From NCBI GenBank assembly GCA_950097015.1, contig CATNEN010000037.1:4307501-4371500 (forward strand): a DNA stretch of 64,000 bases. Direction: 5' to 3'. The notes beneath the pieces are model-generated. The model was not told where the DNA came from. It saw only the letters and a program-made list of their open reading frames with translations, and did no database searches. Position numbers and translations under genes: made by a program. Positions 42,627 to 56,000 of the stretch are shown piece after piece (the stretch's first letter is position 1; each line of letters opens with the position of its first letter). This DNA is from Macrostomum hystrix. Taxonomy: Eukaryota; Platyhelminthes; Macrostomidae.

Positions 42627-45600
42627 CGCTGAATATCCATCAGATTAACTGCAATCCACTGAATATCCATCAGATTTGTTGCAATCCACTGAATATCCAT
42701 CAGATTTGTTGCAATCCACTGAATATCCATCAGATTTGTTGCAATCCACTGAATATCCATCAGATTAGCTGCAATTCACTGAATATCCATCAGATTAGCT
42801 GCAATCCACTGAATGTCCATCAGATTAGCTGCAATCCACTGAATATCCATCAGATTTGCTGCAATTCACTGAATATCCATCAGATTTGCTGCAATCCACT
42901 GAATATCCATCAGATTTGCTGCAATCCACTAAATATCCATCAGATTAGCTGCAATCCACTGAATGTCCATCAGATTAGCTGCAATCCACTGAATGTCCAT
43001 CAGATTAGCTGCAATCCACTGAATATCCATCAGATTTGCTGCAATCCACAGAATGTTCATCAGATTAGCTGCAATTCACTGAATATCCATCAGATTAGCT
43101 TCAATTCACTGAATATCCATCAGATTTGCTGCAATCCACAGAATGTCCATCAGATTAGCTGCAATTCACTGAATATCCATCAGATTAGCTGCAATCCACT
43201 GAATGTCCATCAGATTAGCTGCAATTCACTGAATATCCATCAGATTAGCTGCAATCCACAGAATGTCCATCAGATTAGCTTTAATTCACTGAATATCCAT
43301 CAGATTAGCTGCAATCCACAGAATGTCCATCAGATTAGCTGCAATTCACTGAATATCCATCAGATTAGCTGCAATCCACAGAATGTCCATCAGATTAGCT
43401 GCAATTCACTGAATATCCATCAGATTAGCTGCAATCCACTGAATGTCCATCAGATTAGCTGCAATTCACTGAATATCCATCAGATTAGCTGCAATTCACT
43501 GAATATCCATCAGATTTGCTGCAATCCACTGAATATCCATCAGATTAGCTGCAATCCACAGAATATCCATCAGATTTGCTGCAATCCACAGAATGTCCAT
43601 CAGATTTGCTGCAATCCACTGAATATCCATCAGATTAGCTGCAATCCACAGAATATCCATCAGATTTGCTGCAATCCACAGAATGTCCATCAGATTAGCT
43701 GCAATCCACTGAATATCCATCAGATTAGCTGCAATCCACAGAATGTCCATCAGATTTGCTGCAATCCACTGAATATCCATCAGATTAGCTGCAATCCACA
43801 GAATATCCATCAGATTTGCTGCAATCCACAGAATGTCCATCAGATTAGCTGCAATCCACTGAATATCCATCAGATTAGCTGCAATCCACAGAATGTCCAT
43901 CAGATTTGCTGCAATCCACAGAATATCCATCAGATTAGCTGCAATCCACAGAATGTCCATCAGATTAGCTGCAATTCACTGAATATCCATCAGATTTGCT
44001 GCAATCCACAGAATATCCATCAGATTAGCTGCAATCCACAGAATGTCCATCAGATTAGCTGCAATTCACTGAATATCCATCAGATTTGCTGCAATCCACA
44101 GAATGTCCATCAGATTAGCTGCAATCCACAGAATGTCCATCAGATTAGCTGCAATCCACTGAATATCCATCAGATTTGCTGCAATCCACTGAATATCCAT
44201 CAGATTAGTTGCAATCCACAGAATATCCATCAGATTTGCTGCAATCCACAGAATGTCCATCAGATTAGCTGCAATTCACTGAATATCCATCAGATTAGCT
44301 GCAATCCACAGAATGTCCATCAGATTAGCTGCAATCCACTGAATATCCATCAGATTAGCTGCAATCCACAGAATGTCCATCAGATTAGCTGCAATCCACT
44401 GAATATCCATCAGATTTGCTGCAATCCACAGAATGTCCATCAGATTAGCTTTAATTCACTGAATATCCATCAGATTAGTTGCAATCCACTGAATGTCCAT
44501 CAGATTAGCTGCAATCCACTGAATGTCCATCAGATTAGCTGCAATCCACTGAATATCCATCAGATTAGCTGCAATCCACTGAATATCCATCAGATTAGTT
44601 GCAATCCACTGAATGTCCATCAGATTAGCTGCAATCCACTGAATATCCATCAGATTTGCTGCAATCCACAGAATGTTCATCAGATTAGCTGCAATTCACT
44701 GAATATCCATCAGATTAGCTTCAATTCACTGAATATCCATCAGATTTGCTGCAATCCACAGAATGTCCATCAGATTAGCTGCAATTCACTGAATATCCAT
44801 CAGATTAGCTGCAATCCACTGAATGTCCATCAGATTAGCTGCAATTCACTGAATATCCATCAGATTAGCTGCAATCCACAGAATGTCCATCAGATTAGCT
44901 TTAATTCACTGAATATCCATCAGATTAGCTGCAATCCACAGAATGTCCATCAGATTAGCTTCAATTCACTGAATGTCCATCAGATTAGCTGCAATTCACT
45001 GAATATCCATCAGATTAGCTGCAATCCACTGAATGTCCATCAGATTAGCTGCAATTCACTGAATATCCATCAGATTAGCTGCAATCCACAGAATGTCCAT
45101 CAGATTAGCTGCAATCCACTGAATATCCATCAGATTTGCTGCAATCCACTGAATATCCATCAGATTTGCTGCAATCCACTAAATATCCATCAGATTAGCT
45201 GCAATCCACTGAATATCCATCAGATTTGCTGCAATCCACTGAATATCCATCAGATTAGTTGCAATCCACAGAATGTCCATCAGATTAGTTGCAATCCACT
45301 GAATATCTATCAGATTAGTTGCAATCCACTGAATGTCCATCAGATTAGCTGCAATCCACTGAATGTCCATCAGATTAGCTGCAATCCACTGAATATCCAT
45401 CAGATTAGCTGCAATCCACTGAATATCCATCAGATTAGTTGCAATCCACTGAATGTCCATCAGATTAGCTGCAATCCACTGAATATCCATCAGATTTGCT
45501 GCAATCCACAGAATGTTCATCAGATTAGCTGCAATTCACTGAATATCCATCAGATTAGCTTCAATTCACTGAATATCCATCAGATTTGCTGCAATCCACA

Positions 45601-48045
45601 GAATGTCCATCAGATTAGCTGCAATTCACTGAATATCCATCAGATTAGCTGCAATCCACTGAATGTCCATCAGATTAGCTGCAATTCACTGAATATCCAT
45701 CAGATTAGCTGCAATCCACAGAATGTCCATCAGATTAGCTTTAATTCACTGAATATCCATCAGATTAGCTGCAATCCACAGAATGTCCATCAGATTAGCT
45801 TCAATTCACTGAATGTCCATCAGATTAGCTGCAATTCACTGAATATCCATCAGATTAGCTGCAATCCACAGAATGTCCATCAGATTAGCTGCAATTCACT
45901 GAATATCCATCAGATTAGCTGCAATCCACAGAATGTCCATCAGATTAGCTGCAATCCACTGAATATCCATCAGATTAGCTGCAATCCACTGAATAGTCCA
46001 TCAGATTAGCTGCAATCACTGAATATCCATCAGATTAGCTGCAATTCCACTGAATATCCATCAGATTTGCTGCAATCCACTGAATATCCATCAGATTAGC
46101 TGCAATCCACAGAATATCCATCAGATTTAGCTGCAATCCACAGAATGTCCATCAGATTTGCTGCAATCCACTGAATATCCATCAGATTAGCTGCAATCCA
46201 CAGAATATCCATCAGATTTGCTGCAATCCACAGAATGTCCATCAGATTAGCTGCAATCCACTGAATATCCATCAGATTAGCTGCAATCCACAGAATGTCC
46301 ATCAGATTAGCTGCAATCCACTGAATATCCATCAGATTAGCTGCAATCCACAGAATAGTCCATCAGATTAGCTGCAATCCACTGAATAGTCCATCAGATT
46401 AGCTGCAATCCACTGAATATCCATCAGATTAGCTGCAATCCACAGAATGTCCATCAGATTAGCTGCAATTCCACTGAATATCCATCAGATTAGCTGCAAT
46501 CCACAGAATGTCCATCAGATTAGCTGCAATTCACTGAATATCCATCAGATTTAGCTGCAATCCACATGAATATCCATCAGATTAGCTGCAATCCACAGAA
46601 TGTCCATCAGATTAGCTGCAATTCACTGAATATCCATCAGATTAGCTGCAATCCACTGAATAGTCCATCAGATTAGCTGCAATCCACAGAATGTCCATCA
46701 GATTAGCTGCAATCCACTGAATATCCATCAGATTTGCTGCAATCCACTGAATATCCATCAGATTAGTTGCAATCCACAGAATATCCATCAGATTTAGCTG
46801 CAATCCACAGAATGTCCATCAGATTAGCTGCAATTCACTGAATATCCATCAGATTAGCTGCAATCCACAGAATGTCCATCAGATTAGCTGCAATCCACTG
46901 AATATCCATCAGATTAGCTGCAATCCACAGAATGTCCATCAGATTAGCTGCAATCCACTGAATATCCATCAGATTTGCTGCAATCCACAGAATGTCCATC
47001 AGATTAGCTTTAATTCACTGAATATCCATCAGATTAGTTGCAATCCACTGAATGTCCATCAGATTAGCTGCAATCCACTGAATGTCCATCAGATTAGCTG
47101 CAATCCACTGAATATCCATCAGATTAGCTGCAATCCACTGAATATCCATCAGATTAGTTGCAATCCACTGAATGTCCATCAGATTAGCTGCAATCCACTG
47201 AATATCCATCAGATTTGCTGCAATCCACAGAATGTTCATCAGATTAGCTGCAATTCACTGAATATCCATCAGATTAGCTTCAATTCACTGAATATCCATC
47301 AGATTTGCTGCAATCCACAGAATGTCCATCAGATTAGCTGCAATTCACTGAATATCCATCAGATTAGCTGCAATCCACTGAATGTCCATCAGATTAGCTG
47401 CAATTCACTGAATATCCATCAGATTAGCTGCAATCCACAGAATGTCCATCAGATTAGCTTTAATTCACTGAATATCCATCAGATTAGCTGCAATCCACAG
47501 AATGTCCATCAGATTAGCTTCAATTCACTGAATGTCCATCAGATTAGCTGCAATTCACTGAATATCCATCAGATTAGCTGCAATCCACAGAATGTCCATC
47601 AGATTAGCTGCAATTCACTGAATATCCATCAGATTAGCTGCAATCCACAGAATGTCCATCAGATTAGCTGCAATTCACTGAATATCCATCAGATTAGCTG
47701 CAATCCACAGAATGTCCATCAGATTAGCTGCAATTCACTGAATATCCATCAGATTAGCTGCAATCCACAGAATGTCCATCAGATTAGCTGCAATCCACTG
47801 AATATCCATCAGATTAGCTGCAATCCACAGAATGTCCATCAGATTAGCTGCAATCCACTGAATATCCATCAGATTTGCTGCAATCCACAGAATATCCATC
47901 AGATTAGCTGCAATCCACTGAATATCCATCAGATTAGCTGCAATCCACAGAATGTCCATCAGATTAGCTGCAATCCACTGAATATCCATCAGATTTGCTG
48001 CAATCCACAGAATGTCCATCAGATTAGCTGCAATTCACTGAATAT
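42627..48045. repeat. 5.4 kb 30-bp minisatellite downstream of MBTPS2
   Basis: About 180 copies of a 30-bp unit, GAATATCCATCAGATTAGCT followed by GCAATCCAC and A or T. Common variants are GAATGTCC, GATTTGCT, GCAATTCAC and GATTAGTT. A rare unit with GAATGTTCATC followed by TTCAATTCACT recurs at 43051, 44671, 45511 and 47230, showing large block duplications. Between about 45990 and 46810 the strict 30-bp spacing breaks into one-base insertions. No AATAAA is inside the unit. Confidence 0.97.
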
Positions 48046-48830
48046 CATTCGTTCTAGGTAGCGACTTTGCACTTGAAAATATTATACCACAGTCTGTTCA
48101 CAGTGTAGCACAAAACGTAAAAAAATTATTTAGTGTTTCTGTTGTGTCTGCTTTATAATTACAGGTTTTTGTATTTCCCTTGCCTTCCACGAAAAAGGAA
48201 TTCGTTGAATATTGCGGTGCCTGTCATTGTTAATATTATCATGCTATAAAACATTCTGTAGTTTTTTATTTTGCTTTTCGCACAAAACTTTGTTTATAGC
48301 ATTTTCTACTTGCAGTAGTAGTATGTCAAGCATTATCGATAGTCATATTGCTTGATTCAATAGTGTCTGTATTACACTTGCATGGTATCACATTTCCACA
48401 TTTTTTAATTTGATTAATGGAGTCGTAATACATACTGACTGTTCAGTGACATTTACCAGTCGAAAAATCAGACATTCCACTATTAACTATCAACGAAGTA
48501 TCAATACAAATACATTGTAGTTGTCTACTTAGCATTTCTCTGCCTTTAGAAAGTTTTTTACCTTAGGATTATGTTTTTGCGTCAAAATTAATGCTTGTTG
48601 TGACACTGAATAAGTTGAATTCCGTATGTATTTTGGTGGTTGCATTTCTATGGCACTTTTTCTTAATGTACACAATTTTGTTGCAATTGATTAAATAAAC
48701 AAGAACTGTTTCTGGGAAATATGTTCTCCGATTGGCTGCACTTTTACTCGAGCATTGTTGCCTGTTAAAATTGTTGTAATCGACTAGATTTCGGTTATTC
48801 ATTGTTTGAAAGCTATGTGTCATCCGCTGC
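48046..48830. other. AT-rich spacer after the giant array
   Basis: Unique sequence, no exon or RNA gene recognised. AATAAA occurs near 48692, the first clean hexamer I noticed beyond the array. Confidence 0.45.
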
Positions 48831-49240
48831 CTGTTCTTCGGTGTATCAGGGCCTATCCCCTGCCTGTTCTTCGGTGTATCAGGCCCTATCCCCTGCCTGT
48901 TCTTCGGTGTGTCAGGCCCTATCCCCTGCCTATCCTTCGGTGTGTCAGGCCCTATCCCCTGCCTGTTCTTCGGTGTGTCAGGCCCTATCCCCTGCCTATC
49001 CTTCGGTGTGTCAGGCCCTATCCCCTGCCTGTCCTTCGGTGTGTCAGGCCCTATCCCCTGCCTATCCTTTGGTGTGTCAGGCCCTATCCCCTGCCTATCC
49101 TTCGGTGTGTCAGGCCCTATCCCCTGCCTATCATTCGGTGTGTCAGGCCCTATCCCCTGCCTATCCTTTGGTGTGTCAGGCCCTATCCCCTGCCTATCCT
49201 TCGGTGTGTCAGACCCTATCCCCTCCCCGTTCTTCCCCTT
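48831..49240. repeat. 33-bp minisatellite
   Basis: About 12 copies of a 33-bp unit containing TCGGTGTGTCAGGCCCTATC and CCCTGCC. The last copies decay into polypyrimidine. 33 is divisible by three and the unit lacks stops, so all three plus frames are open; I do not regard these as genes. Confidence 0.95.
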
Positions 49241-49901
49241 CCTGTCATTCAGTCCCTTAGTTACGCTTGGCTTTGCTAGGCTCTGCTAGCCTCTAAAATC
49301 AGCTTTGATATTTCATTTGAAGATCAAACGGTGGTACTCGTGAACTCGACGGTTTGAGTCTCCCTTCCAATATGTTATGGGGCAGAAGGGTGAGTTTACT
49401 GTCCGCAGTGGTGACAAAGTTCGCTGATAAGGCTGTGCTGCTAAGCGGTTAGCTCAGATTTGCACCTGGCAGACCTCGCTTGCTTGGTTGCAGACCTCAG
49501 CGGCTTCAGAGGCAGTGGGGTAGGGACTGTGACCGCCGCACTTGCTTCGAGTTTCGCTTCGATTCGAGCGTCACGAACCGGCGAACTTGTTCGTGAATCT
49601 GCAATTCTAGTCTCTGGACAGAATGCACGCAACGAACTTGCTAGCAACGGCCTTATCAAACATTATGCTAGTTATATTTTGTTCACAGGGACAGATGGGG
49701 TCGAGTCTGTGTACACAAGTGGCTCAACTATTATTGCTGAGCCTCATGCATATTTGTTATCAAGCAACACTCCATAAATTCCATACTATATGTGCCAGAA
49801 ACATTTTCACTATAAATACTTAATACGAGCCGTAAAAGTAAAAAAGCAATGTACCTCGTATAACAAGAAATAAATCCAGTTTCCATGACAACCAATTAGC
49901 A
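49241..49901. other. Spacer and probable promoter of the P450 gene
   Basis: A 105-codon plus frame (49460-49777) lacks any recognised motif. The P450 transcript should begin somewhere here. Nothing else recognised. Confidence 0.4.
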
Positions 49902-52252
49902 ATGCTGTCAGCCGCAGCCCTAATTGTATTGGCGGCAGCCGTCTGCCTCGTGGGCTACCTGCTGATCGGTGCCAGCCGGCGCCCTAAAGGCCCGCAGCCT
50001 CCGGGTCCCGGTGGCTACCCGCTGATTGGCTCCCTGTTTCACCTGCGCGAGCCGTGGTTTTACTACCTGTACGAGAAGTTCCAAGACAGTGGCGTGCAGC
50101 TGATGCACTTCGGCACTCAGCGGGTGTACGTGCTCAGCCGGTGGGCCGAGTTCAAGGCCGCCATGCTGGACAATGCGGAGGCTCTGGCGGGCCGCCCGTC
50201 GCAGCACATCACCAGCGTACTGTTCGGCGACTACGGCGGCATCGTGGCCAGCGACGGCAAAATCTGGCGCGATTATCGGCGCTTCACGCTGCAGACTCTG
50301 AGGGACCTCGGCCTGGGCAGGCGTGGCGTGGAGGAGGCGGTGCAGGTTGGCGCGCTGTTGGGACCACTTCTGAAAAAAATAATTTCCTGATTACGTGGTT
50401 GATAGGGAAGGGAGTTTGTAGTAGACCAGCTGAAGTAGAACAGCTTTACAGCTAGCTGTACACCGCCGTGAAATTTCACTGCGTCGGTGCCCCTGACTAA
50501 CTGGACATCTGACAAACTGGTTGAGGTGTCATTTATGAATGCGGGCAGGCCATTGACTAACAGTGTCACAGGATAAATCCAGTATGAAAATACTGAAAAC
50601 CTCCAGCTACGCCTAGCAAAGTAGCCACTCTCACCTGCCTTCGCACCACTGCTTCATCAGGAAGAGGCCAGTCAGCTGGTGTCTGAGCTGTCTGCTGGAA
50701 AGCCGGTGGACACGGCGCTGCAGCTCAGCACAGCCTCTGCAAACGTCGTCTGCCAGCTTGTCTTCGGCAGCCGTCTGGCCTCCGAGGAGCCGCAGTTCGC
50801 CGAGCTGCTGGAGCATTTCAGCCGGTTGACGCAGAACGAGGAGTCGAATCTGCACAATTTCATCTTCATGGCGCTGGACCCGCTGATTGGCTGGTGCAGT
50901 CCGCTGGTCCGCCTGCTCAGCGCCACGCCGGCCTCGCGCCAGGTGGTCGGCAGCTTCAGCCAGCTGATGCGCTTCTGCGATCGTCAGCTGGCCGCCCACG
51001 CCGGCCACCTGGCGGCTGAGCCGCGCGATTTCATCGAGGCGCACCTGATCCGGCAGGCGGCCCCTGACGCCGGGGTGTTCAACAACACCCGACTGTCGCT
51101 AGCCGTGGCCGATCTGTTTATCGCTGGCACGGACACGACTTCAAATACGCTGCGCTGGGCCCTGCTGCTGATGCTGCGCGAACCGGCCGTGGCGCGGCGG
51201 GTACGCGAAGAGATTCGCCGGGAGATCGGCGAGCACCGCCTGCCCGGCCTGCAGGACAAGCGAGCCCTGCACTATACTCAGGCGACTCTGGAGGAGGTGC
51301 ACAGGTGAGACTGAGCCGCTGGCATCTATCTCCAAGTTAATAATAATAATAATAATTGCAGGATGGCTGCGGGCAATGGCACATCATTTGGGGACACTCG
51401 ACCCACAGCCAGCGAGGAGGCAGCTCTGCCCATTTCGCTGACTCATGAGCACACACGCACGCAAATACTGTACGCAGGCACACGCTCACACAGGTGTGTA
51501 AATCTGCCTTGACTTTCTCATCGTCAGGCAGTGTACACTTCACTGTGCCTTGGAGGTTGGCCCTCAAGGGCGTAAATTGCACGACAAGCCCCCCAGCCTT
51601 CTCTCCGCGGCTGCCCCCAAACGAATTTGGCCTCGCCGAGGAATCGAGCTCAGGGACCTTGGTGCGAGAGACAAATGCGTTAAACGCTCTGCCACTCACC
51701 CTCCCTATCTTCAAGTTAAATCCCCTAGATCTTTTTCCCCTAGTTCTGGGGTGGGAGCTTCAGGATCCATTTCAACTCTACTCAAAAGTCTCAAGTCGAA
51801 ATTGTCATCTGCTCCGCAGGGTGGCCAGCCTGGTGCCACTCGGCCTGGCCCACCGCCTCCTGGAAGACATCAAGATCGGCGACTACCACCTACCGCGCAA
51901 CTCCCTGGTCATGTTCAACGTGTTCGCCATCCACCGCGATCCCGAGCTCTTTCCCGAGCCCGAATTATTCCAGCCCGAGCGGCACCTGGGACCCGATGGC
52001 CGCTTTGTGCCCTGCGCCAACTTGGCCTCGTTCGGCCTTGGCCGACGCTCCTGCCTGGGCGAGGGTCTGGCCCGCACCGAACTGTTCGTGTTCTTCTCCG
52101 CCATCATGCAGCGGTTCAGCTTCCGCCTGGAGACGGGCGAAAAGCGCAGCCTGGAGGACCTGATGGACCGGCAGATCAATTTCAAAGGCGCTCTCCTGCG
52201 CTCACTACCCCCGCACAGGCTTATCTTTGAGCCGCTCGGATCTGGTGCTTGA
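49902..52252 (+). CDS. Cytochrome P450, CYP2-clan type, complete
   Basis: Three exons: 49902..50345, 50661..51304 and 51820..52252, with donors GTGCAG|GTTGGC and CACAG|GTGAGA and acceptors CTTCATCAG and GCTCCGCAG; phases 0 and 2 agree, giving 506 residues. It is a heme monooxygenase of the endoplasmic reticulum; the substrate is unknown. An N-terminal membrane anchor (ALIVLAAAVCLVGYLLIG) is followed by the Pro-rich hinge PPGPGGYPLIGS. RRFTLQTLRDLG is typical of CYP2. The I helix is AGTDTTSNTL. The ExxR motif (EEVHR) is split by intron 2, then VASLVPLGLAHR. PERHLGPDGRF and the heme loop FGLGRRSCLGEG (Cys441) complete the set. Intron 2 contains a SINE. Spliced length and motifs are all normal, so an active enzyme is likely. 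Confidence 0.96.
51340..51706 (-). mobile_element. tRNA-derived SINE, family A, copy 3 (P450 intron 2)
   Basis: Full-length copy: (TAA)n tail at 51340-51358, body with CGACCCACAGCCAGCGAGGA, and head at the right where GAATCGAGCTCAGGGACC is the inverse of the B-box region. It occupies most of the 515-bp intron. Antisense to the gene. Confidence 0.9.
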
Positions 52253-52358
52253 CATTTCAGACATCAGCAAAATAATTTCAATTACACTACTTATCTCCCT
52301 TGTTAGTAGCACATAAAGTAAAAAGTGGATTTCTACTTGTTGAAATTTGCTGAAACCA

Positions 52359-52364
52359 AATAAA
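52359..52364 (+). promoter_or_regulatory. Likely polyadenylation signal of the P450 gene
   Basis: AATAAA 107 bp after the P450 stop, the first hexamer downstream. Confidence 0.6.
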
Positions 52365-52477
52365 GCGCTCATTGCTACTCAAAGAATGGAAATTTTAGTG
52401 CTTAGTTCTCCATAAAAATATTTTTAAGGTAGGCATTGGAAAATCATTAATTAGCACTTCGCTTACTCGGAACATTT

Positions 52478-52633
52478 ACGCACACGGATACACACTCACA
52501 CAGGGGTGTGCATCTGCCCTGACTTTGTCATCGACAGGAAGTGTATACTTTTACAATACTTTAGGGTTGTGGTTCGGCGTAAATTGCAGTACGACCTACA
52601 AGCCAAGTCTTCTCTCTGCGGCTGCGCCCCTAA
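52478..52633 (-). mobile_element. Truncated SINE family A, copy 4
   Basis: ACACTCACACAGGGGTGTGC, TGACTTTGTCATCGACAGG and TCTCTCTGCGGCTGCGCC match the middle of the copy at 51340. Both ends are missing or decayed. Confidence 0.75.
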
Positions 52634-53079
52634 CCTAAGCCTAGTGTAATGGATTCTGATATCTAGAATTTAGTCACTAATAAGTAGCAGTTTTTACTTA
52701 ATATAGCATCCATTTTAATCTCGACCGTCTTTCCTTCGAAATAATTTCTTCATTCTCTCTCCAAAGTCCTTTTGCCTCCTTTCTCTCCGCGAGATCAGCA
52801 AACAGTCAACTCACCGGCCAGAACCGGCTAGGTGCACGGGTTTGTTTTAGAATATTTTGACCTCGCGGTGCCCTCAGTGTGGGGTCTGGGGTGGGGGCGA
52901 TAAGGATTTGCACAGGGGGCCGGCTCTCTTCCGCACTGTACCTTTTTGGTTTGCTGTGGTTGCCATGACCGACTCAGCTATCTGATAAGGACTGTTACCT
53001 CCAATTGCTTCATAACCTGCTCACGTACTGTGCGCTGATTTCGTTAAGACAAAAAATCTAGCTTTTATGCTAGCTGACA
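52634..53079. other. Spacer and probable promoter of the TRPA-type gene
   Basis: About 450 bp, no exon recognised. A G-rich stretch lies at about 52880-52900. A short open stretch immediately precedes the first ATG. Confidence 0.4.
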
Positions 53080-56000
53080 ATGGACATGGACCAGGCAGAT
53101 CCCTTCATTGACCTGTCCAGAGTACTGTCTGGTAAGTTAATTTGAGTAGACTTATTCCCATGAATCCCATGAGCCATGTTTGCTTTTATCAGCAGCTAAA
53201 TATATATGGCATAGAAGAATCTGTAGGGCAGCATGCAGTCAACAAGTTTGAAGTTTCTATAGTTAGTACAATTGTAGTAAGTTAGAGCATTCTCAATATA
53301 AAACTGTGCATGACAGCTGCCTTCTGCTCGCGTGAGTCTCAAAATGCATCTCACTGTGCTTAAATCAATAGGCTTGGCTATAAGGCTAAAATGTGGATAA
53401 AAGTCCACTGAATGACCCGAATGGATATGATAGACGCCTACGAATGATAGGTATAGCGGCCTCTAGAAACTTATCATTCGTGTTAAACTCCTGTGGTGTT
53501 GTACTTAACACTACGTACGGGCCAATTTATCGTGCTTAAGGCCAGCGCTACCTTTGACTACGTTTTGCAGTCAATAAAAAATCACGAATTGACTCACACA
53601 CCGGCCCGCAGTGCCAGCGGTGGAGCTGGTGCTGTTCGAGGTGCTGCCGCTGGGTGACAGCGAGGCGCAGGAGCTCTACCACAGCATCTGCCAGTTCGAT
53701 GTCGACATGGTCAAGGCGCTGCTGAACGACCGGCCAGAGTTGGTACACGAGCGCCGCTCGCGGGTCAAATTCCAGCAGAAGGTTAACATCGAAGAGGAGT
53801 CTAACTCGCACACTATTGAACTCGACGACGCCACACCATTGCATGTGGCCGCCGCGGTCACCAACGCCGAGATCATCAGGGAGCTTCTGCGGGCTGGCGC
53901 CAACCCCGTAGAGCCGTTCAGCACCTTCCGGGCCTGGATCAACAAGGCCAGCGAAGCCGCGAACACTGACGTTGCCATGGCCGGCGGCATCGCGCTGCAC
54001 CTAGCTGTACTGCTGGACAGCTACACCTGCGTGCGCGAGCTGGCCTCGCCCGACGTGTACTACGCCAGTGTGCGCCGGGCGCTGCTGAAGCCGCCGCAAT
54101 TAGGCCAGTCGTTCAGCACCGCTGGCATGCTGGACTTTCTTGACAGGCCGCTGCGTGAGATGAACGTTGACAACCAGTTCCAGCTGTGCGGTGCGTCTCC
54201 GCTGCAGCTGGCCTCCTTGCTAAGCAGCAAGGGCATGATTCGCCAAGCCGTGCTTCGCTACCTGCAGTACTATACAATGAAGTACTTTTTGGTGCGACAG
54301 GAGGTGCCATTTGTCAAATTCAAGAACTATCTGCGCTTCGCCACTGATGAGACTGGCGTTCTGGACGAGATCGAACAAGGCTACGCCCTGCACCTCTGCC
54401 TGTCCATGCGCAGCGAGGAGTCCACCGGCACCCTCATTGAATTCGACGACCTGTACGAGATCTTCATCAGCTCCATCTACCACAGGCTGGAGGTGGCGCA
54501 AAAGTTTCTAGGCGAGTGCGAGGCCAAAGAAATCAAGCCCAACATTGAGAATGTTAACGTGTATCTCACACTGCCAGGCGAGAAGGACTTTGTTGATTCG
54601 GGTGCTGATCTGCAAGACGACAGCGAGTTTGTCAACCTGTGGCACCGGGTTGTGCTGCCGGAGGTTCGCGTCATCTGGAACGAGATGGTCGAGGGCACGG
54701 CTTTCGATCTACGCCGCCTGGTGAAAGTGATGCGCCTGGAGCCCAAGATGGACTTTGCGAATCACCGGTCGAAAATTCGCTACTGGAACGAGAACCTGAC
54801 GGTGCTGCGGTCGCCGGTTGTGGTGCACCAGGTGTCGCAGGTCTACTCATTTCAGCGCGACCTGGGATTTTATCTGACCCGGCTTAACAAGCCGGACCTG
54901 CGCTACATGCAGGGCGGCAACGAGCGCCGGCCGCTAGACTATCCGGTAATCACCGGCGACATTCGCACAGCCAAGGTGCTCCTGGCCCGCGGCGCCAAGT
55001 GCACTTACATTCAAAACTTGTGGAAGATGAAAGACAATGACATTGTGCGGGCTACCATGACCCAGCCGCACTGGGAGGAGTACTACATGGACCGGGCGAA
55101 TCCGTGCGCCCTGTTCGACAATGAGCCCGAGCTGGTCATGGCTGTCATGGACAGGTGAGAAGTTCTTTTTAGCCGGGTATGAGCTCAGCAGATGTCTAGA
55201 TATCTAGGTTTTATCCCATTAAGTTATCCCACTCAGATTTGTCCAGGTAAAGAAGACCACCCAGGATGAAGACGAGAGTGGCCAGTTTGAGAAGATTGTA
55301 CTCAACTATAAATTCTTCGACTCGGAGCTGAAAAAGCCCCGCAGGGAGGGCGTGCCGCACCCGATTCTCACCCTGGTCCGGCGGAACCTCACCGGTATGC
55401 TGATGCACCCGCTAGTCTACCGCTACATCCACCGCGTCTTCCCCGCCGTCTTCTTCCTCTACCTGCTGCTTTTCCTGACTTATTTCGCATTCAATATTCT
55501 GTTCACCGGGCACCTCATTAACGTGTCCATGATCAAGGAGCAGAAGGACGAAGGCGAATACAAGAAGTGCCTGGAGAGTGGCTCCAACATGTCTGTTCAC
55601 GACATGCTTTGGTGAGTGCGTTCTTACCTGTACCAGTTTACCCAGTAAAAAGGTCCATATTTGTAGGTGGTTATAATAGTTACTAATACAATTGATTACA
55701 ACTGCATGTCAACTGCCTGCCTGACTGCCTCGCAGTCCCAATGGGTTCGGATGTGCAGCCAACAGCACAGCCACAGCTATTGCGCGGCGCATCTGAAGGC
55801 TGCGTACAGCTGTTCAGTCCATGGACTGGGGGGACGCCACATCCACCTTCAATTGTTCCAGCTAATGCTGATACCCGTTTAACAGCTGGGTGAACTGAAG
55901 CAATGCAGAGTTGAGTGTCTTGCTAAATGACACAAATTGTTTCAGTGGAGTCGGGAATCGAACCCTCGACCTTGAAGTCGCGAGTCCGACGCTCTAACCA

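Noticed and set aside
42627-48045. CRISPR-like array (regular 30-bp repeats)
   Set aside because: Units are directly adjacent with no unique spacers, and the host is a eukaryote.
48802-49289. Three overlapping plus-strand open frames of proline- and serine-rich repeats
   Set aside because: All three frames are open over the 33-bp array; no flanking coding signal or domain.
51494-52252. P450 last exon extended upstream to 51494
   Set aside because: The upstream part is antisense SINE sequence. The acceptor GCTCCGCAG at 51811-51819 joins in phase and rebuilds EEVHRVASLVPLG.
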